Shown: positions 46,778-59,230 of the stretch, piece after piece
Layout of the letters: the number at the start of each line of letters is the position of its first letter
How positions within the stretch are numbered: position 1 is the first letter of the stretch
DNA from: Brachynemurus nebulosus
Lineage: Eukaryota > Arthropoda > Insecta > Neuroptera > Myrmeleontidae
Length of the DNA stretch: 64,000 bases
NCBI GenBank assembly: GCA_035578155.1
Contig: JAPWDM010000001.1
Location: 168,055,498-168,119,497 of the forward strand
Direction: 5' to 3'
Notes under the pieces: model-generated
Databases searched by the model: none
Told to the model about the DNA's origin: nothing
Seen by the model: the letters and a program-made list of their open reading frames with translations, nothing else
Position numbers and translations under genes: made by a program

Positions 46778-47083
46778 AATTTTCCAAAATTCAAAATTTT
46801 TGTTTACACCATGACAAAGAGCGGAAAAAATCATACAAAATACGTTTTTGAATGATTGTTTTATGTAAGGTAGTTTCCGAGAAAAACTAACTTTTATAAA
46901 CTGTCGCCGTATACACCACTGTCGCAGCATCCTGCATAACATAGCGAATTTCCATTTATAAAATTTAGTTTTTCTCGGAAACCAGTTTACATAAAACAAT
47001 CGTTCAAAAACGTATTTTGTATGATTTTTTCCGCTCTTTGTCATGGTATAAACAAAAATTTTGAATTTTGGGAAATATTCATA
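46778..47083. mobile_element. Fold-back element, arms of about 120 bp
   Basis: The left arm (46778-46899) contains CATGACAAAGAGCGGAAAAA and the right arm (46962-47083) its complement, with few mismatches. The spacer holds GCATCCTGCATAACATAGCG, which also occurs near 6640. Confidence 0.82.
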
Positions 47084-47394
47084 AAATACAATGTAAACCA
47101 GCGGTTACCAAATTTGTGCACTCGCCCCCCCCCCCTATAAAAAAATTTACCTCTGCCGCCCTCCCCCCCTCTCAAAAAAATTTATGAACAATTCGTAAAT
47201 TATTTTTTTACTGAAAAAACTCATATTCTTGGCGGACGACAAGTCTATACAACACTGGAGAGTAAACCGTTGATCAGACACTTATTCGACAACTAGCCGT
47301 ACCCGTGACGTCGTTCGCGCAAAGAATTGTTATAAATTCAATAAGAAGTATATATGTAAGTGTAATAATTATACAGAACTTGCAAAGAGTAATA

Positions 47395-47845
47395 ATTTTT
47401 GTGTAATGTTTGCACATGCTCAAAATGGTTTTTCTACTTTTCCGTGGGAATGAGGAATTTTCCCGGAGTAAAAAGTATCTTAAATGTTGACCAAGTAATA
47501 AGTTATCACCACACCAAATTTCATCAAATAGTTTTTGCGTAATATGTGCACATGCTCATAATGGTTTTTCCATTTTCCCCTGGGAATGAAGCATTTTCCC
47601 GGAGCAAAAGGTATTTTAAATATTGACCCAAGTAATAAGTTATCATCACACCAAATTTCATCAAAATCCGTCCAATAGTTTTTGCGTAATGCGTGCACAT
47701 GCACAAAATGGTTTTTTTATTTTCCTGTGGGAATGAGGCATTTTCCCGGAGTAAAAAATATCTTAAATGTTGCCCTAGGTAATAAGTTATCACCACACCA
47801 AATTTTATTAAAATCGGTCCAATAGTTTTTGCGTGATGCGTGAAC
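47395..47845. repeat. Tandem repeat, ~145-bp unit, three to four copies
   Basis: TGCACATGCT/TGCACATGCA recurs at about 47411, 47547 and 47694 with a fourth, changed copy near 47838. Each unit contains GGGAATGAGGCATTTTCCCG and AATAAGTTATCACCACACC. The array ends in GACAGACAGACAAACAGACA, a tail common in insect repeats. Confidence 0.85.
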
Positions 47846-48088
47846 AGACAGACAGACAAACAGACAAAAATTCTAAAAATAGCTGTTTTGATATCTACAT
47901 CGATAACTATTTACACTACAGTACCAGTACAATTTTGCAAAAATATTTCATGTACAGAAATGGTCTGGTTACAATTTTATTATATGTATAGATTACGCGC
48001 TAAGATGCCTCTGACCGCTTGAAAATAATAAATTATCGTTAAAATATTACATACGTAGGTACAGTAGTGAGCAGAAAAATCTGTGTTA

Positions 48089-48642
48089 CGGGGTTACATG
48101 GCTTTTTTTTTAGCAAAATAACCTAATTTATTCCATTTTTTGGCAATTTTTTTCTATTAGTAAATGCTTATGGCTTGTACTTGAACAAAGAGATTTAATA
48201 AAAATGAAATTTCAACTTTTAACAGTGTCTTAAACAAAAAATTTTGATTTTTGGTAAAAATTTTCTTGTTTTTCCTTGATTTTCTACTTGTAAGATGAGA
48301 TGCAATGAACGGAAACAGTAATTTTTCGTTCAAGTACAAGCTATTAGCATTTACTAATAGAAAAAATTTTGTTTTCTATTTTAGGTAAGAATTTCACGAG
48401 TTACTCTGCCTGTGGCGAAAATCAGCGGTTTTCAAAAACTAGTTGCCAATGACCTAATAATTATTTTTTTTTTTTCATAAAAATTTTTTTACAGTGTCTT
48501 AAAATAAGGTAACAATAGGTAATTATAAATAAGCCGCCATAGGTAATAATATGCCAAAAATTGAAATAAATTATATTTCTTATATTGTAAAAAAATCGAA
48601 AAAATAGTGTTTTTTTGCTAAAAAAGACCCATGTAATTCCTT
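48089..48642. mobile_element. Degenerate fold-back, relative of 54807-55520
   Basis: Begins GGGGTTACATGGC and ends CCCATGTAATTCC. The interior shares TTTACTAATAGAAAAAATTT, CACGAGTTACTCTGCC and other blocks with 54807-55520. TTAA flanks are not preserved. Confidence 0.65.
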
Positions 48643-49004
48643 ATTATAAAATATCCATTATTTGGTAATTATATTTGAGGGCTTATTTTTAAAACCATGA
48701 TTTTATCAAAACGACGACGATATTTGCAATTAACCTGCGCCTTCCTGATGAACATTGCGCCCCCCCCCCCCGCCCCAGTTTGGAAACCGCTGCTGTAAAC
48801 AGAAATCGTGTTTACGTGTAAACTATGCTTGTAAACACTGTAAACAGTTTACGCGCCCATCACTGATTCTAATTAAGGCGACCTTGCATTGAATCCCGTC
48901 AGTTCAGGGACAAGAAATATTTTACATTAAAATGTATTGAAAAGGTACATAATATTTGTATTATATGTCTACACGTTCAGTTCGCAATTTATAATATATA
49001 CCGT

Positions 49005-49975
49005 AGAGTGGGATGAATCGGGATAGGCGAGTGAATAGGGACGAAATGAAAAATGTTATTCCTGAACTTAATTCACAAATACTAAACGTAAATGCGAACA
49101 TATATCTTACTTAAATTATAGTATAATTATTATTTTTTCGGGTAACAATAGTGACTAAGCTTGAAGTTGAATAAAAAATATTAAAAATTGAGTTTAGATT
49201 GACGTCTTCAAACAATGCTATTTTTTGTTCCGTAAAACTTTATCTAAAAATTATTTATTTCGATGCTCTTATGAATAAATTGTTGTTCAATCGAAAATTT
49301 AATTATTTTGGAACATATCTGAAAAAAGAAGACTGCAGACTTTTAGTTGTTTTTATATTTTTAAGAGGAAATAATGAGGACTTGATATTTGGGCTAAGTT
49401 GGAAGTTAACAGGGACGGAAAAGGTGTGAATAGGGACAGTATATAGGTTAATAGGGACATTATATAAAAGTATAAAGGGACGAATGTGGGGTGATTAGGG
49501 ACGGATGAAGCATGTATTGGAACATAGAAGAGAGCACTTTCAAGGTTATTAAGTCATTCGATATTTTTATAAACACATTCAGCATAACATTTCTATATTT
49601 TAAACACTTTATTTTAGATTATACGTTTATTTTTACAGAAAATCATCAAGTATTATTTCTTTTTTGAAAGTATAAATACAAAAAATTCAAAATTATTTTA
49701 TATTAGAATTTCAATTTTAGTCGACCCTACGGGTTATCCCCATTCACCCTTTTATGGTCTCTTTTGACCCCAATTTTTCATAGAGAAGAAATTATACGAT
49801 TTTTGTTATTTTTTCAAAAACCACCGGTATTTTAAAAATTTTTTGGATACTGTGATAAAGTGACCACCCTCGCGTAAATTTTTAATGTATTAGATTTAGT
49901 AAGATTAGGTACTCATAAAATAAATACAAAAAAATTCGATGTGGATTCTGAATTCGTCCCTATTCATCCTTGCCT
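49005..49975. mobile_element. Element with GAATAGGGACGA iterons
   Basis: GTGAATAGGGACGA near the left end (about 49030) is matched inverted by TCGTCCCTATTCATCC near the right end (about 49953). Between them GGGACGG/AATAGGGACA recurs five times within 49408-49505, and CCCCATTCACCC at 49738. Exact termini and target duplication not resolved. No transposase. Confidence 0.6.
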
Positions 49976-52282
49976 AAATTTCCACATAAAAAGAGAAAAA
50001 AAACATAGTTTCATTTCAAAGTGTATTTCTGGCGTACTTCTCTTTCTAACGATGAATTTCCAATGTTGTAAGTGAATTCAAACAGCGTGTACACATGTGT
50101 CCCAAACATGTGTGTTTATAGCATTTATAGGTTCATATAGAATATGTTAAGTGATAATTGGCTTTTAATTTAATTGTATTTTTTATACGGTAAAACCCAT
50201 TTCAAATATTTATTTTTATTTGCCTGAACGTAAATTCAATTTTTAATGTAAACAACAACAGTAAATTGTTTGAGCAATGAAAAACCAGCAATTACCATGG
50301 GAAATTCAAATTATTAATCGAGGAAATAACATAATATTGTGAGTATTCAGAAAAATTTCCTGAATGTAATTTTTCATATAAAATTAAGTATTATTTATTA
50401 CAAAAATGGTTTTGGAGTTTCGTCTCGCACTAAAAACAATAAATAAATAATTTTATCTATAAATTATCGCAAACTAACGTTTAAATTTTTTACTTTCTCT
50501 TGTTTTTTATTCACATTATGCTCTCTATGGGAATTTTTTATAAACCGCATAGAGTCTCGTAAATAAAGTTGCACAAAAAAGTTTAGCTATATTGTTAAAA
50601 TTAGATGGATGTTTAAGAATCCTCGGCTTCAGCCTTGGATTCTCAAATTGCATCTGAGACCACAAAAATGATAATTATGGTCCCTGGTAAGTAATAAATA
50701 TACTGTGATTTTTTAGAAATTAAGAGTACAAGTAGAGTAGAATATTTTTACGTTTAAATACACATTTAAAATTCAAAATATATTTATAAATTTTTATTAG
50801 ACAATTTAACTCATATGTATCAAGTCCCATAAGAATATTGTAGTTTTTTCATTTTTACCATGGAAAGAAAAGTTTAACAGCGAAACAAATTTTTACAGCG
50901 AAAAAAATGGTACAAAACTTCATTGGTCATTTCATTGTAGATAAACACGATAAAAACGAAACAAAAATTTGTATTGGTAAATTTAACTGATTTCAGAACC
51001 ATGGTAACAATGTATTAAATAATATTATGAATTATACTAATTTATTTTATTCGCTAAATTGTCTTACCGTATTACACTTGAGTTTTATATTTTTCTGAAT
51101 AAATTTGTGTTTTCCACAACTCAAATTTCGTGCCTAAAAGCAATTTAACGAGAACTGTCAACCCAAAAACGCTTCAGCTTCACTGCCGCGTTTTTGTTGG
51201 TTGACAGTTCTTCTCGTTAAATTGCTAGGCAACAAATTCTCGTTAGACAAACCCAAATTTATTCGAAAAAATACAAACCTCTCGTGTAAATAAGTGAATA
51301 TTAACATTTTTATTTCATTTCAAAAAATTAGTTACTTCAACTACAAAATAGGCAATTGACGTTACAGTTATGCAATGTATCTGCATATATCTGCAACAAT
51401 AAACGAAATATGGCTCTCATAACGATGTTTTACTATAATTAATACTAATTTAAACGATGTTTATTATTACTATAATTACCAATAAAATAATGTTACGTAG
51501 TATGTTGTATTATGTACGAAAAATATATGTACATAAAAATATGTATACATACATAATATACCTCGAAATACCTGTGTATTATATGGAGTTACATATTACA
51601 AAAGCAATTCACATTACATGAAATACGGGAATTTCTGTGAATCTCCTCACTTTACTCGCCGGCTCTTTAATAATGAGTCACAGTTAGTAATAATGTAGTA
51701 ACACAACAAATAGGTACATCGCACATAAGCACCGTATAAACATCATAAACATACAACGGAGCAAAACATAACCTTGATCAAATCGCATTTGCGCTTCAAA
51801 CTTTGTTGTGAAACGAGGTTCTACGTTTGAAAAAAATGTAACAAGCGCATTTTGGTACGTAAGATGTGTTGATTGTTTCGTTTTTTAAATTTAAATTTTT
51901 GAATTATACGTTTGAGTAATTGTTGAATGTCGAAGTGTTTTTAGTGTTCGTTAATTTTTCCCATATCAGTCGTTATTGTTGTCGGTTTTGAAATTATGGT
52001 TGTTTTTTCGAAAACATTTTCTTACATATGCGCGGTTGACTATTATTGATAAATTATTTCATACGTAGGTATCGCATATTTATACAGTGTGTTCGAAAAA
52101 TTTTTATTTATCAAGTGTAATTAAGGATTTAAACTTAAAAAAAAACTAAGGAGTCGATTTTTCAACAATCAACTACAGTAAAACTGATTTGATTGTGAAA
52201 CTGATTCAACTACAGACAAACTAATTGGTATGAATATTGCGTAACAATGTCAAAAGTAGTTTTTAATGAATTGTGAATTTAA

Positions 52283-52553
52283 GGTGAATCGATCACTTGA
52301 AATTTTTATATATTATAGAGAAAGATATGATGCATGCACTGACACCATTTTGAATAATTTCTGACGTGTAGTTTAGAAGAAATAAATTTTCAAAGTTAGA
52401 ATTTTTAACGTACGAGTAAATGCCAAAGAATGATTAGAGATGAATCAGTGGTATGTATTTAAGTAAGTTGTGTCATTAAAAACCACTTTTAAGAGTTAAT
52501 AAAAAACTGAAAATTATTTTCTTTTATGTTTTTGAATCATTAAAAAACTATTA
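52283..52553. mobile_element. Truncated copy of the 12961-13556 TTAA element
   Basis: Starts at TTAA with GGTGAATCGATCAC and continues as a diverged match to the reverse complement of about 13280-13556 (shared GACACCATTTTGAATAATTT and AAGTTGTGTCATTAA-like blocks). The other end is missing; the match stops where GGCGCCCCTC sequence begins. Confidence 0.72.
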
Positions 52554-53052
52554 GCTTTTGGCGCCCCTCTCAAAGTGGCGCCTCGGTCACGATAGTGCCC
52601 CTTGCAGCCCCCTCGCTACGCAACTGAGTAAAGTTATTGCAGTTTTTGGAACCTTCTGGATTTTTTGCGCCTCTGTTCTAGTTAAATTTAAAAACTACTT
52701 ATCTGGAATATTAGATCAGATCGGTTTTATAATAATTATGAAGATCTCAACGATAACTTCAACTTTATGATGTGTATTTTGATTAGAATTTACAAAATTT
52801 ATAAGTTCCTAAAATTAGTTTGGGAAAATTTATATTAACACATAACAATTTTTGGAAAGTTTAAAAAAAAATAGTAAAAATTCAGATGACGCGTAATAGT
52901 TACGTTTGTCACTGTTGAAACACCGACGTCTACAATACGTCAATGTAGCGCAAGCAATTAAATTTTATATTTATACAGAGAAGTTGCATACACTTATCGA
53001 TAAAAATATGCGTCAGTTATCGGAAAAATTATTCTTGTAATCTTGTATCAAT

Positions 53053-54347
53053 TAGGGTTGGGCGGGGTAAAAAAAAGACACTGTTCGAGTGGGGTAAAAA
53101 AAAGACATACTTATATTAAACTCAACAGTGTTAAATTCGAAAAATAAAAAATATTACAACAAAATACATTAGTATTTTAAAAGCTGTCTGGGCCAAAAAT
53201 TATTTTTTGGAGAGGGCTTTATAACATAAAAAAAATTTTCTCCCAAACTTCTGTTATTCATGAGCGACAAACTTTCATTCCGGGACGATAAACTTTTTCA
53301 GTAAGTAAAAAATCGGATAAGATAGAGTGCTGTATTATTTTCTTGTTATTCTACATGCTTTATTAATGTAAAGTACAAAGTTTAATTTAAATGGTCCAAC
53401 TGCTTGTAATTTTTTTTTTTGTTAAAAAAGAAAAAAGTGGGGTAAAAAAAAGACAAAACAAGGGGTTAACATTTAGAAAAATTAAAAATTATTGACAAGG
53501 ATTTTCATTTTCAAATTATATAATGGCATGTTTATGTATATTTTATGGATTAAAAAAATACCGATTCTTCAATAAAACAATTTTTTTGTTAGTGAGGAGA
53601 CGGTTTTCATGGATATCAATTTCAGCTCATTCGAAAATTTGTATTTTTAACCCATGAAAATTTATTTGTTTTTATAATATATAACTATGCTTTACTGCAC
53701 ACATTTAGTATTTTTAACTCATTCATAGATTATTTTGATTTATTTTTTTTACTTTATGTAAAGTGGTGTAAAAAAAAGACAGCCTCAAATTAACATATTT
53801 GGTTTTTTAATGAGCTGCAATAAATTTTTTATTAGTTGTACGTTTGTGAAATAAAAACTGTTTTAATATTTAAAGTCCAAACAAATTTTCTATGAGTCAA
53901 GCTTTTGCATCAGTTAACTTTTTCTGACTTTTGTTACTGCTTAATCTTAGCTTAAGTTTTTGGTAAAATACGTAAAATTTAAATATATTTATAAAAAATT
54001 TTGTAGTAGAGATAGAGTTGTGAAATAAAAAGTGTTGTACTGCTAATTACCCAAGCTGTCTATTTTTTGCCCTTCCAATTATGTACTTGCAGTATCCCAT
54101 TAGTTAGAGGTGTGTCTTTTATTTACCCTCCGCTGTCTTTTTTTCCCCATTTGACGGGTAAAAGGAAGACAATATTTTTATTTTTTTTATAGATTTACGT
54201 CATTAGCTTGAGTAAAAAAACATGCAAAATCTCAAAATACAAACAATTTAACATCATACAGTATTTTTTTTGTCTAAAAATTCAAAGATTTTCTACATGA
54301 AAAATGAAAAGATTTGATTTTGTTTTTTTTTACCCCGCCCTACCCTA
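53053..54347. mobile_element. Element with GGGGTAAAAAAAAGACA iterons
   Basis: TAGGGTTGGGCGGGGTA at the left and TACCCCGCCCTACCCTA at the right are inverted repeats that extend through the following A/T run (23 of 24 matching). The phrase GGGGTAAAAAAAAGACA occurs at about 53071, 53093, 53439 and 53762 and inverted (GTCTTTTTTTCCCC type) at about 54114-54170. Target duplication unclear (possibly TA). No transposase frame. Confidence 0.78.
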
Positions 54348-54806
54348 AATAGATTGATTCAGGTAAATGGTTCATGAAAAGTTTTAGGCCTTCTAAATAT
54401 AGTACGTTTCTAGAAATTCGTAAATTAAATAAAATATTTTTAACTTTCTGTCATTTCCTTTACTAATTTCCTTAGTTTGAATGGTACGATGCAAATTTGA
54501 GTAGTACATACTTTAAAATTGAGCCCCAGTTTCTTAAAAATGCCTTTCACTTTAATAGTTTTCGAGTTATGACTTTTTTTTTTTTAAATTTTCACTATTT
54601 TTTTTCCTTATTTTGAGAGTTTATTAAATTTTTTAAGTAAATCTGTTGAAAATTACTGTTAGTGCCCTTTCAAGTTTTGAGGGTACCATCTCAATTTCCA
54701 TGATTTTTTACATGTGATCGAACAATACACTCTTAATCATTCTGTATAAATTTTATTATTCAAGAGGATTGAAAGTACTAAGTTTAACAGCCTTTTAAGT
54801 TATTAA

Positions 54807-55520
54807 GGCGTTACATGTTTTTTTTTTTTTTTTTTTTTTTTTTGGGCAAAAAACAGTTTTTTAAATTTTTTTTAAAGAAAGTATAGTTTATTCCAACTTT
54901 TGGCATGTTATTATATATTATTTTGAGATAGTTACTGTAAAAAAATTTTCATAAAAAAAAAAAATTGAAAGTTAGGTCATTGGCAGCTAGTTGTCGCAAA
55001 CCGCTAATTTTTCGCCGTAGGTAAAGTAACTCGTGAAATCCTTATCTGAAATGGAAAAATAAAATTTTTTTATTTGGAAGATGCTTATGGCTTATACTAG
55101 AACGGTTTTAAAAAAAAATGAAATTTTAATTTTTGACAGCGTTTTACACAAAAAAAAATTATTTTCGGTAAAAATTTTCGTGTTTTTCGTTGATTTTCTA
55201 CTCGTAAAATGAGATTCTTGATTCATGAGTAATTCTTCACTCAAGTACAAGCCATAAGCATCTACTAATAGAAAAAATTTTGTTTTCTGACTTCGGGTAA
55301 GGATTTCACGAGTTACTCTATACTCGTAATCAGCAATTTTCAACAACTAGCTGTCAATGGCGTAATTTTATTTTTTTTTTTTTTTCATGAAAATTTTTTT
55401 ACAGTATCTCCAAATATGTAATATATAATATGCCAAAAGTTGGAATAAACTATATTTTCTTATATTGCAAAAAAAAAATCAAAAAATAATTTTTTTTGCT
55501 AAAAAAACTCATGTAACCCC
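54807..55520. mobile_element. TTAA-flanked fold-back element
   Basis: GGCGTTACATG at the left and CATGTAACCCC at the right are flanked by TTAA (54803-54806, 55521-55524). About 250 bp on each side pair with each other (for example GCAGCTAGTTGTCGCAAACC against the complement of 55335-55360; ATGCTTATGGCTTATACT against AAGCCATAAGCAT). A degenerate relative is at 48089-48642. Confidence 0.78.
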
Positions 55521-57829
55521 TTAAATTATTAAGCACAATTTTTACGTACGTTCAATGTACTAAAAGATCTTTTTACTGTTCTAATATTACCCACAATATT
55601 ATGTACTCTTCGTTATGTAATAAATTTCATTCATATTGAACAGGTTTTACTGTTTCATACGACAATAAAGAAATTTCAAAACAATTTCAATCGTATTTCT
55701 TTGTGTATAGGAAAGAGGAAATACCATTTAGATGTAAAAATTCGCATGTGTACAACAATTATTTTATTAAAATGAAAATTCAAAGGAAAATTAATTTTTA
55801 TTTATTAAAAATAAATTATGTAAACAATTATAATATATGTCTATATTTAAACATCGTAAAAATTAAAACCATTATCCCATTATAACACCATACGTAATAT
55901 GTGTTACGTATGTTTAAACATATTGTATTGTTTCCAAAAATATTAATAATATTATATACCTATATTGTTACGGATTGTTATATATTTTCCAGTTTGCTGA
56001 TGATTAAATTGAAACTGACTCACTCCCTTTACATTATAAGTATTATATAAATTATAGGATGTATCAAAATAATAATTAATTCTTTAAAAAAGGCAAAATA
56101 AAATTTTGTAGTTTAAATTGGTATAGATTAAGCTGTATTGGCGTATGTAGGTATGGTTAAAATGATAATCTTGTTTTTTACATAGTACCTACTGCCCAAA
56201 AGTTTACATTGTCGTATGGAAATTGGGTTAGATTTTTTAATTTAATCTCATTGTAAGAGTTTCTATAAAGTAGAAAAACTAATAACATTTTTAGGATTTC
56301 AAAGAAATCTAACAATGAAATTCTTATGAATTCGTAATTTCTGTCATTATAAACGTGGTCTATCCGCACTTAACTAATTTGTAATAGTCAGTGTCGGATC
56401 TTACGCAATTTAAGATACAGTGATCGTCTATTGTTGAAATTTTTTAAAACTCATATATAGAAATTAAAAGGTTTAGTTAATGATACTATTAAAAAATTAA
56501 AGGTTAATTTTAATATTAAATAGGAGTAAGAAATATTTTATCCTGAGAATTGTGAATAACTCTAGCTACTGAATTACGAAATCCTAACTTAATGTGTGTT
56601 TAACACATACTTGCCGAATTTTTTCATTTGCAGATTCTTTCAGATTCTTTGGTACTTCTCGAAGTTAAGAAGTTTTTTAAGTTGAAAAATATCACGATTT
56701 TGGTTATTTTTCAGGTGGTTATAGGTATGCTAAAAAATATAAAAAATTATACAAATAAATTTTTTCGCTTTGGTTAGTATTGCAGTCTCTTTCCTTAACG
56801 TACAGTGGACTATGGAAAGTGTATGAGTATCTTACAATGTAATATTTAAAATTTTAGAAATATTCAGGACCAGCGAGAGGGGTGTAGTCGGGCCTGCAAC
56901 TCGGTGTCAGGATCTGAAAAGGGGGCCTGAGTTCAAATTCAGTAAAAAGATATTTTATTTTGGGTTCCGTCGTTTCTCTCGCCGACGTCAGAGATATTCC
57001 CAGTAATTTTTTACTTATAATAAACTGTTTCAAACAACATCCCATCCCAAAACGATATATGGAACTAAAAAAAAATTTTCGGGTAATAAATTTGGTCCTC
57101 TCCAAAATTTAAATATTTTAAGATACTAACAAATGCAAAAATATATGCCAATTGCTATGCCCAAATTTTTCTGCGCCACACTATCTCAGAGGAAATTGGT
57201 TATGACAGACAAAGATGTGATATTCTATACGGGTTCTATTCCTTTTTTGGTATGAAGTCCTAAAACCCTACTTTTTTATATCAGAATAGGGAATAATATT
57301 CCATATTTCCGGAATATTGATGGATATATTATTCAGAATTGTGGTAGACATCAAACTTCTGTATCCATACAATTTTGAATTCAATTTTTTTTTTTACAGT
57401 GTAGTATCATTTTAACGTTTTTGATGAACACGCGCGCATGCGTGTAAAATTCAAATTTTCAACAATCCCCCTTTGAATTAAAGACCACATGTTGTTTAAC
57501 TTGTTAACTTCTATTTGTATGTAACAAACATTATCGAAAGAAAAGTTTAAGTTTTACGATTGAATATTTCCTGAAATTATTGCAAGTAATTGAAAAAGAA
57601 ATGGGTAATTGTAAATCGAAACCCAGGAAATGTATGTATATATTTAATCTGTTTTATTTACACCTGTTTCAACTAAATTTAGTTTTTATGATTAATCGCG
57701 ACTGTGTATAGAAAAGTGATACATTAATGCCAATAAAACATCTGCGTCATTACTTATAATATAATTAATTGTATATTTTATTTAATAATTCTAATTTAAT
57801 GATGAATTTTAATTAATTTATTCATAATA

Positions 57830-58724
57830 CAGTCGACTCTCGTTAATTCGAAACTTGAGGGACTCTTAAAATATTAGTAGTCTTCATAATCTTTGTTAAA
57901 CATGCTATAACATGTTAAATGTGTTATTTCGAAGAAAAAAATTAAATCGAGAAAAAGTTAATGAAATTCGACGATAACAAATAACAAGGCCAAGAGCATG
58001 TTATTTGTTAAATTGAAATCGAGAACTGGTTTAAAACTATAAAAACTGTCGTAACTGTCAAATATGTAATAATTAACAGAGTTGCAAATAGGTCATTCAT
58101 AATTTTTATCTATTTCGAAGAATAACATAAATAACATTTAACAAATTTAACCAAGATTATGAATATGAAGACTACTATTATGAATTATATACCTCATTTC
58201 AGATACAACTGATCATGAGTTTTCGTTAAAAAATTAAATAATTCTTATATTCCAAACAAATCAATCTTCTATTCTTTTCTAAAAATAAACTGCAAACTTA
58301 AAATTTACATAAATACAATAATAAAAGAGATAAAGCCAAAAAAACAGAAATTATTTAAATTCAAAGTGACGAAGCATGGTTAAATTTAACTGAAATGGAC
58401 CATAGAAAGGTTCGAATTATCGCAGGTAATAATTTTAATTTTTTAGGCATTTGCGATGAATGAACTTGAACTTGTCTCTTGTACTACTTACAATCTTTCT
58501 GTCTCTTTCACTCTGCAACTTTGAATTGTCGAGTGTTTGACACCGATGAGTTCGAATTAACGCGTCGTTTTGTTACGTTATGATTTTTCCGTTCGAATTA
58601 CCAATTGTATAAAAATGTATTGTTTTAGTTCGAAATATAAAGAGATTTTGTAGGGAACTCGTGATACCTTTGAATTATAGAGAGTTTCGAATTATCGCAG
58701 GTTTGAATTAACGAGAGTCTACTG
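57830..58724. mobile_element. Second copy of the pogo-like element, with nested MITE
   Basis: The same ends as 26510-28129 (CAGTCGACTCTCGTTAATTC) with TA flanks. Internal blocks GACTCTTAAAATATTA and GAGTGTTTGACACCGATGAG match that copy. It ends only 62 bp before the next ph exon. It is interrupted by 57877-58175 and includes a segment (about 58190-58405) also found at 21770-21975. Confidence 0.85.
57877..58175. mobile_element. Nested inverted-repeat MITE (GTAGTCTTCATAATC ends)
   Basis: GTAGTCTTCATAATCTTTGT at the left and inverted GATTATGAATATGAAGACTA at the right. The uninterrupted host sequence is visible in the other pogo-like copy (near 26550, AAAATATTACGAATT), which shows TATTA duplicated on both sides of this insertion. 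Confidence 0.72.
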
Positions 58725-58786
58725 TATCATAATATTTATCTATCAAAAGAAAAATTCTAAATTTCATAATTGTTTATTTTTTACAG

Positions 58787-59230
58787 TTGCAACTCCAGTC
58801 GTGGTTAAAACAGAAGAGGATATTAAACCAATCGTAAATGGTGTTGAATCGTCATCAACAGCCATAATTCCTGCCGTGCAATCCACTCAACAATCAGCCA
58901 CAGTGACACCGTTACCACCTACAGGACAATTGACACCGTCAGTAACCACCAACGGGACGGTAACGGCAAATAATATTTCGGAGAACGCAGTAACCAATGG
59001 ACACACCGCCACAGTACAAACGTCAGTACAATCGAGTTTACCGATAGAGGATATAAAGGAGAAAGCACCGCCACCAAAAGCTATGGTTAAACCGCAAGTA
59101 TTAACGCACGTGATCGAAGATTTCGTTATACAGGAATCTTCAGAACCATTCCCAGTGTCAAGACCGGGCATCACGAATGATCTCAAGACGAATCATGCCA
59201 ATGATAAGGAGAATGCCGATGAGCCTCCAC
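58787..59230 (+). CDS. ph: ph coding exon with the HD1 block
   Basis: Acceptor TTTTTTACAG, donor CCAC/GTAAGT. It completes a Val codon, then ATPVVVKTEEDIKPIVNGVE, Thr/Val/Asn-rich linker, and at 59083-59157 MVKPQVLTHVIEDFVIQESS followed by EPFPV. This is Homology Domain 1 of Ph/PHC proteins, the surface known to contact other Polycomb-associated factors. Ends with one base of an Arg codon. VKTEEDIKP has the form of a SUMO-acceptor motif, an inference only. Confidence 0.95.

Larger units (their letters stand above)
47099..48792. mobile_element. hAT-like composite element, 1.7 kb, 8-bp duplication
   Basis: CAGCGGTTACCAAATTTG at the left and AGTTTGGAAACCGCTG at the right are hAT-type ends. The target duplication is ATGTAAAC/CTGTAAAC (7 of 8). 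Inside are a tandem array (47395-47845) and a fold-back related to 54807-55520 (48089-48642), so the element was itself a target for other repeats. C runs (47126-47136, 48761-48770) lie just inside both ends. No transposase. Confidence 0.82.
32400..58786 (+). other. ph: ph intron of 26.4 kb, transposon-rich
   Basis: The donor GTAAGC and the acceptor TTTTTTACAG join phase-compatible exons (one base plus two bases make a Val codon). It holds an intact hAT, at least four other iteron-bearing elements, several fold-back elements and tandem repeats, listed separately. Between them (for example 39727-40860, 41804-43300, 44230-45180, 50600-52270, 55525-57825) I see only A+T-rich DNA, scattered repeat fragments and no supportable exon. 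Confidence 0.8.

Noticed and set aside
46730..47044. 104-residue frame on the - strand
   Set aside because: Lies across both arms of the fold-back 46778-47083; the two halves of the frame are products of the same repeat read in two orientations.
47480..47859. 74- and 111-residue - strand frames with repeated HAKTIG/HALRKNY phrases
   Set aside because: Translations of the ~145-bp tandem repeat units, not a gene.
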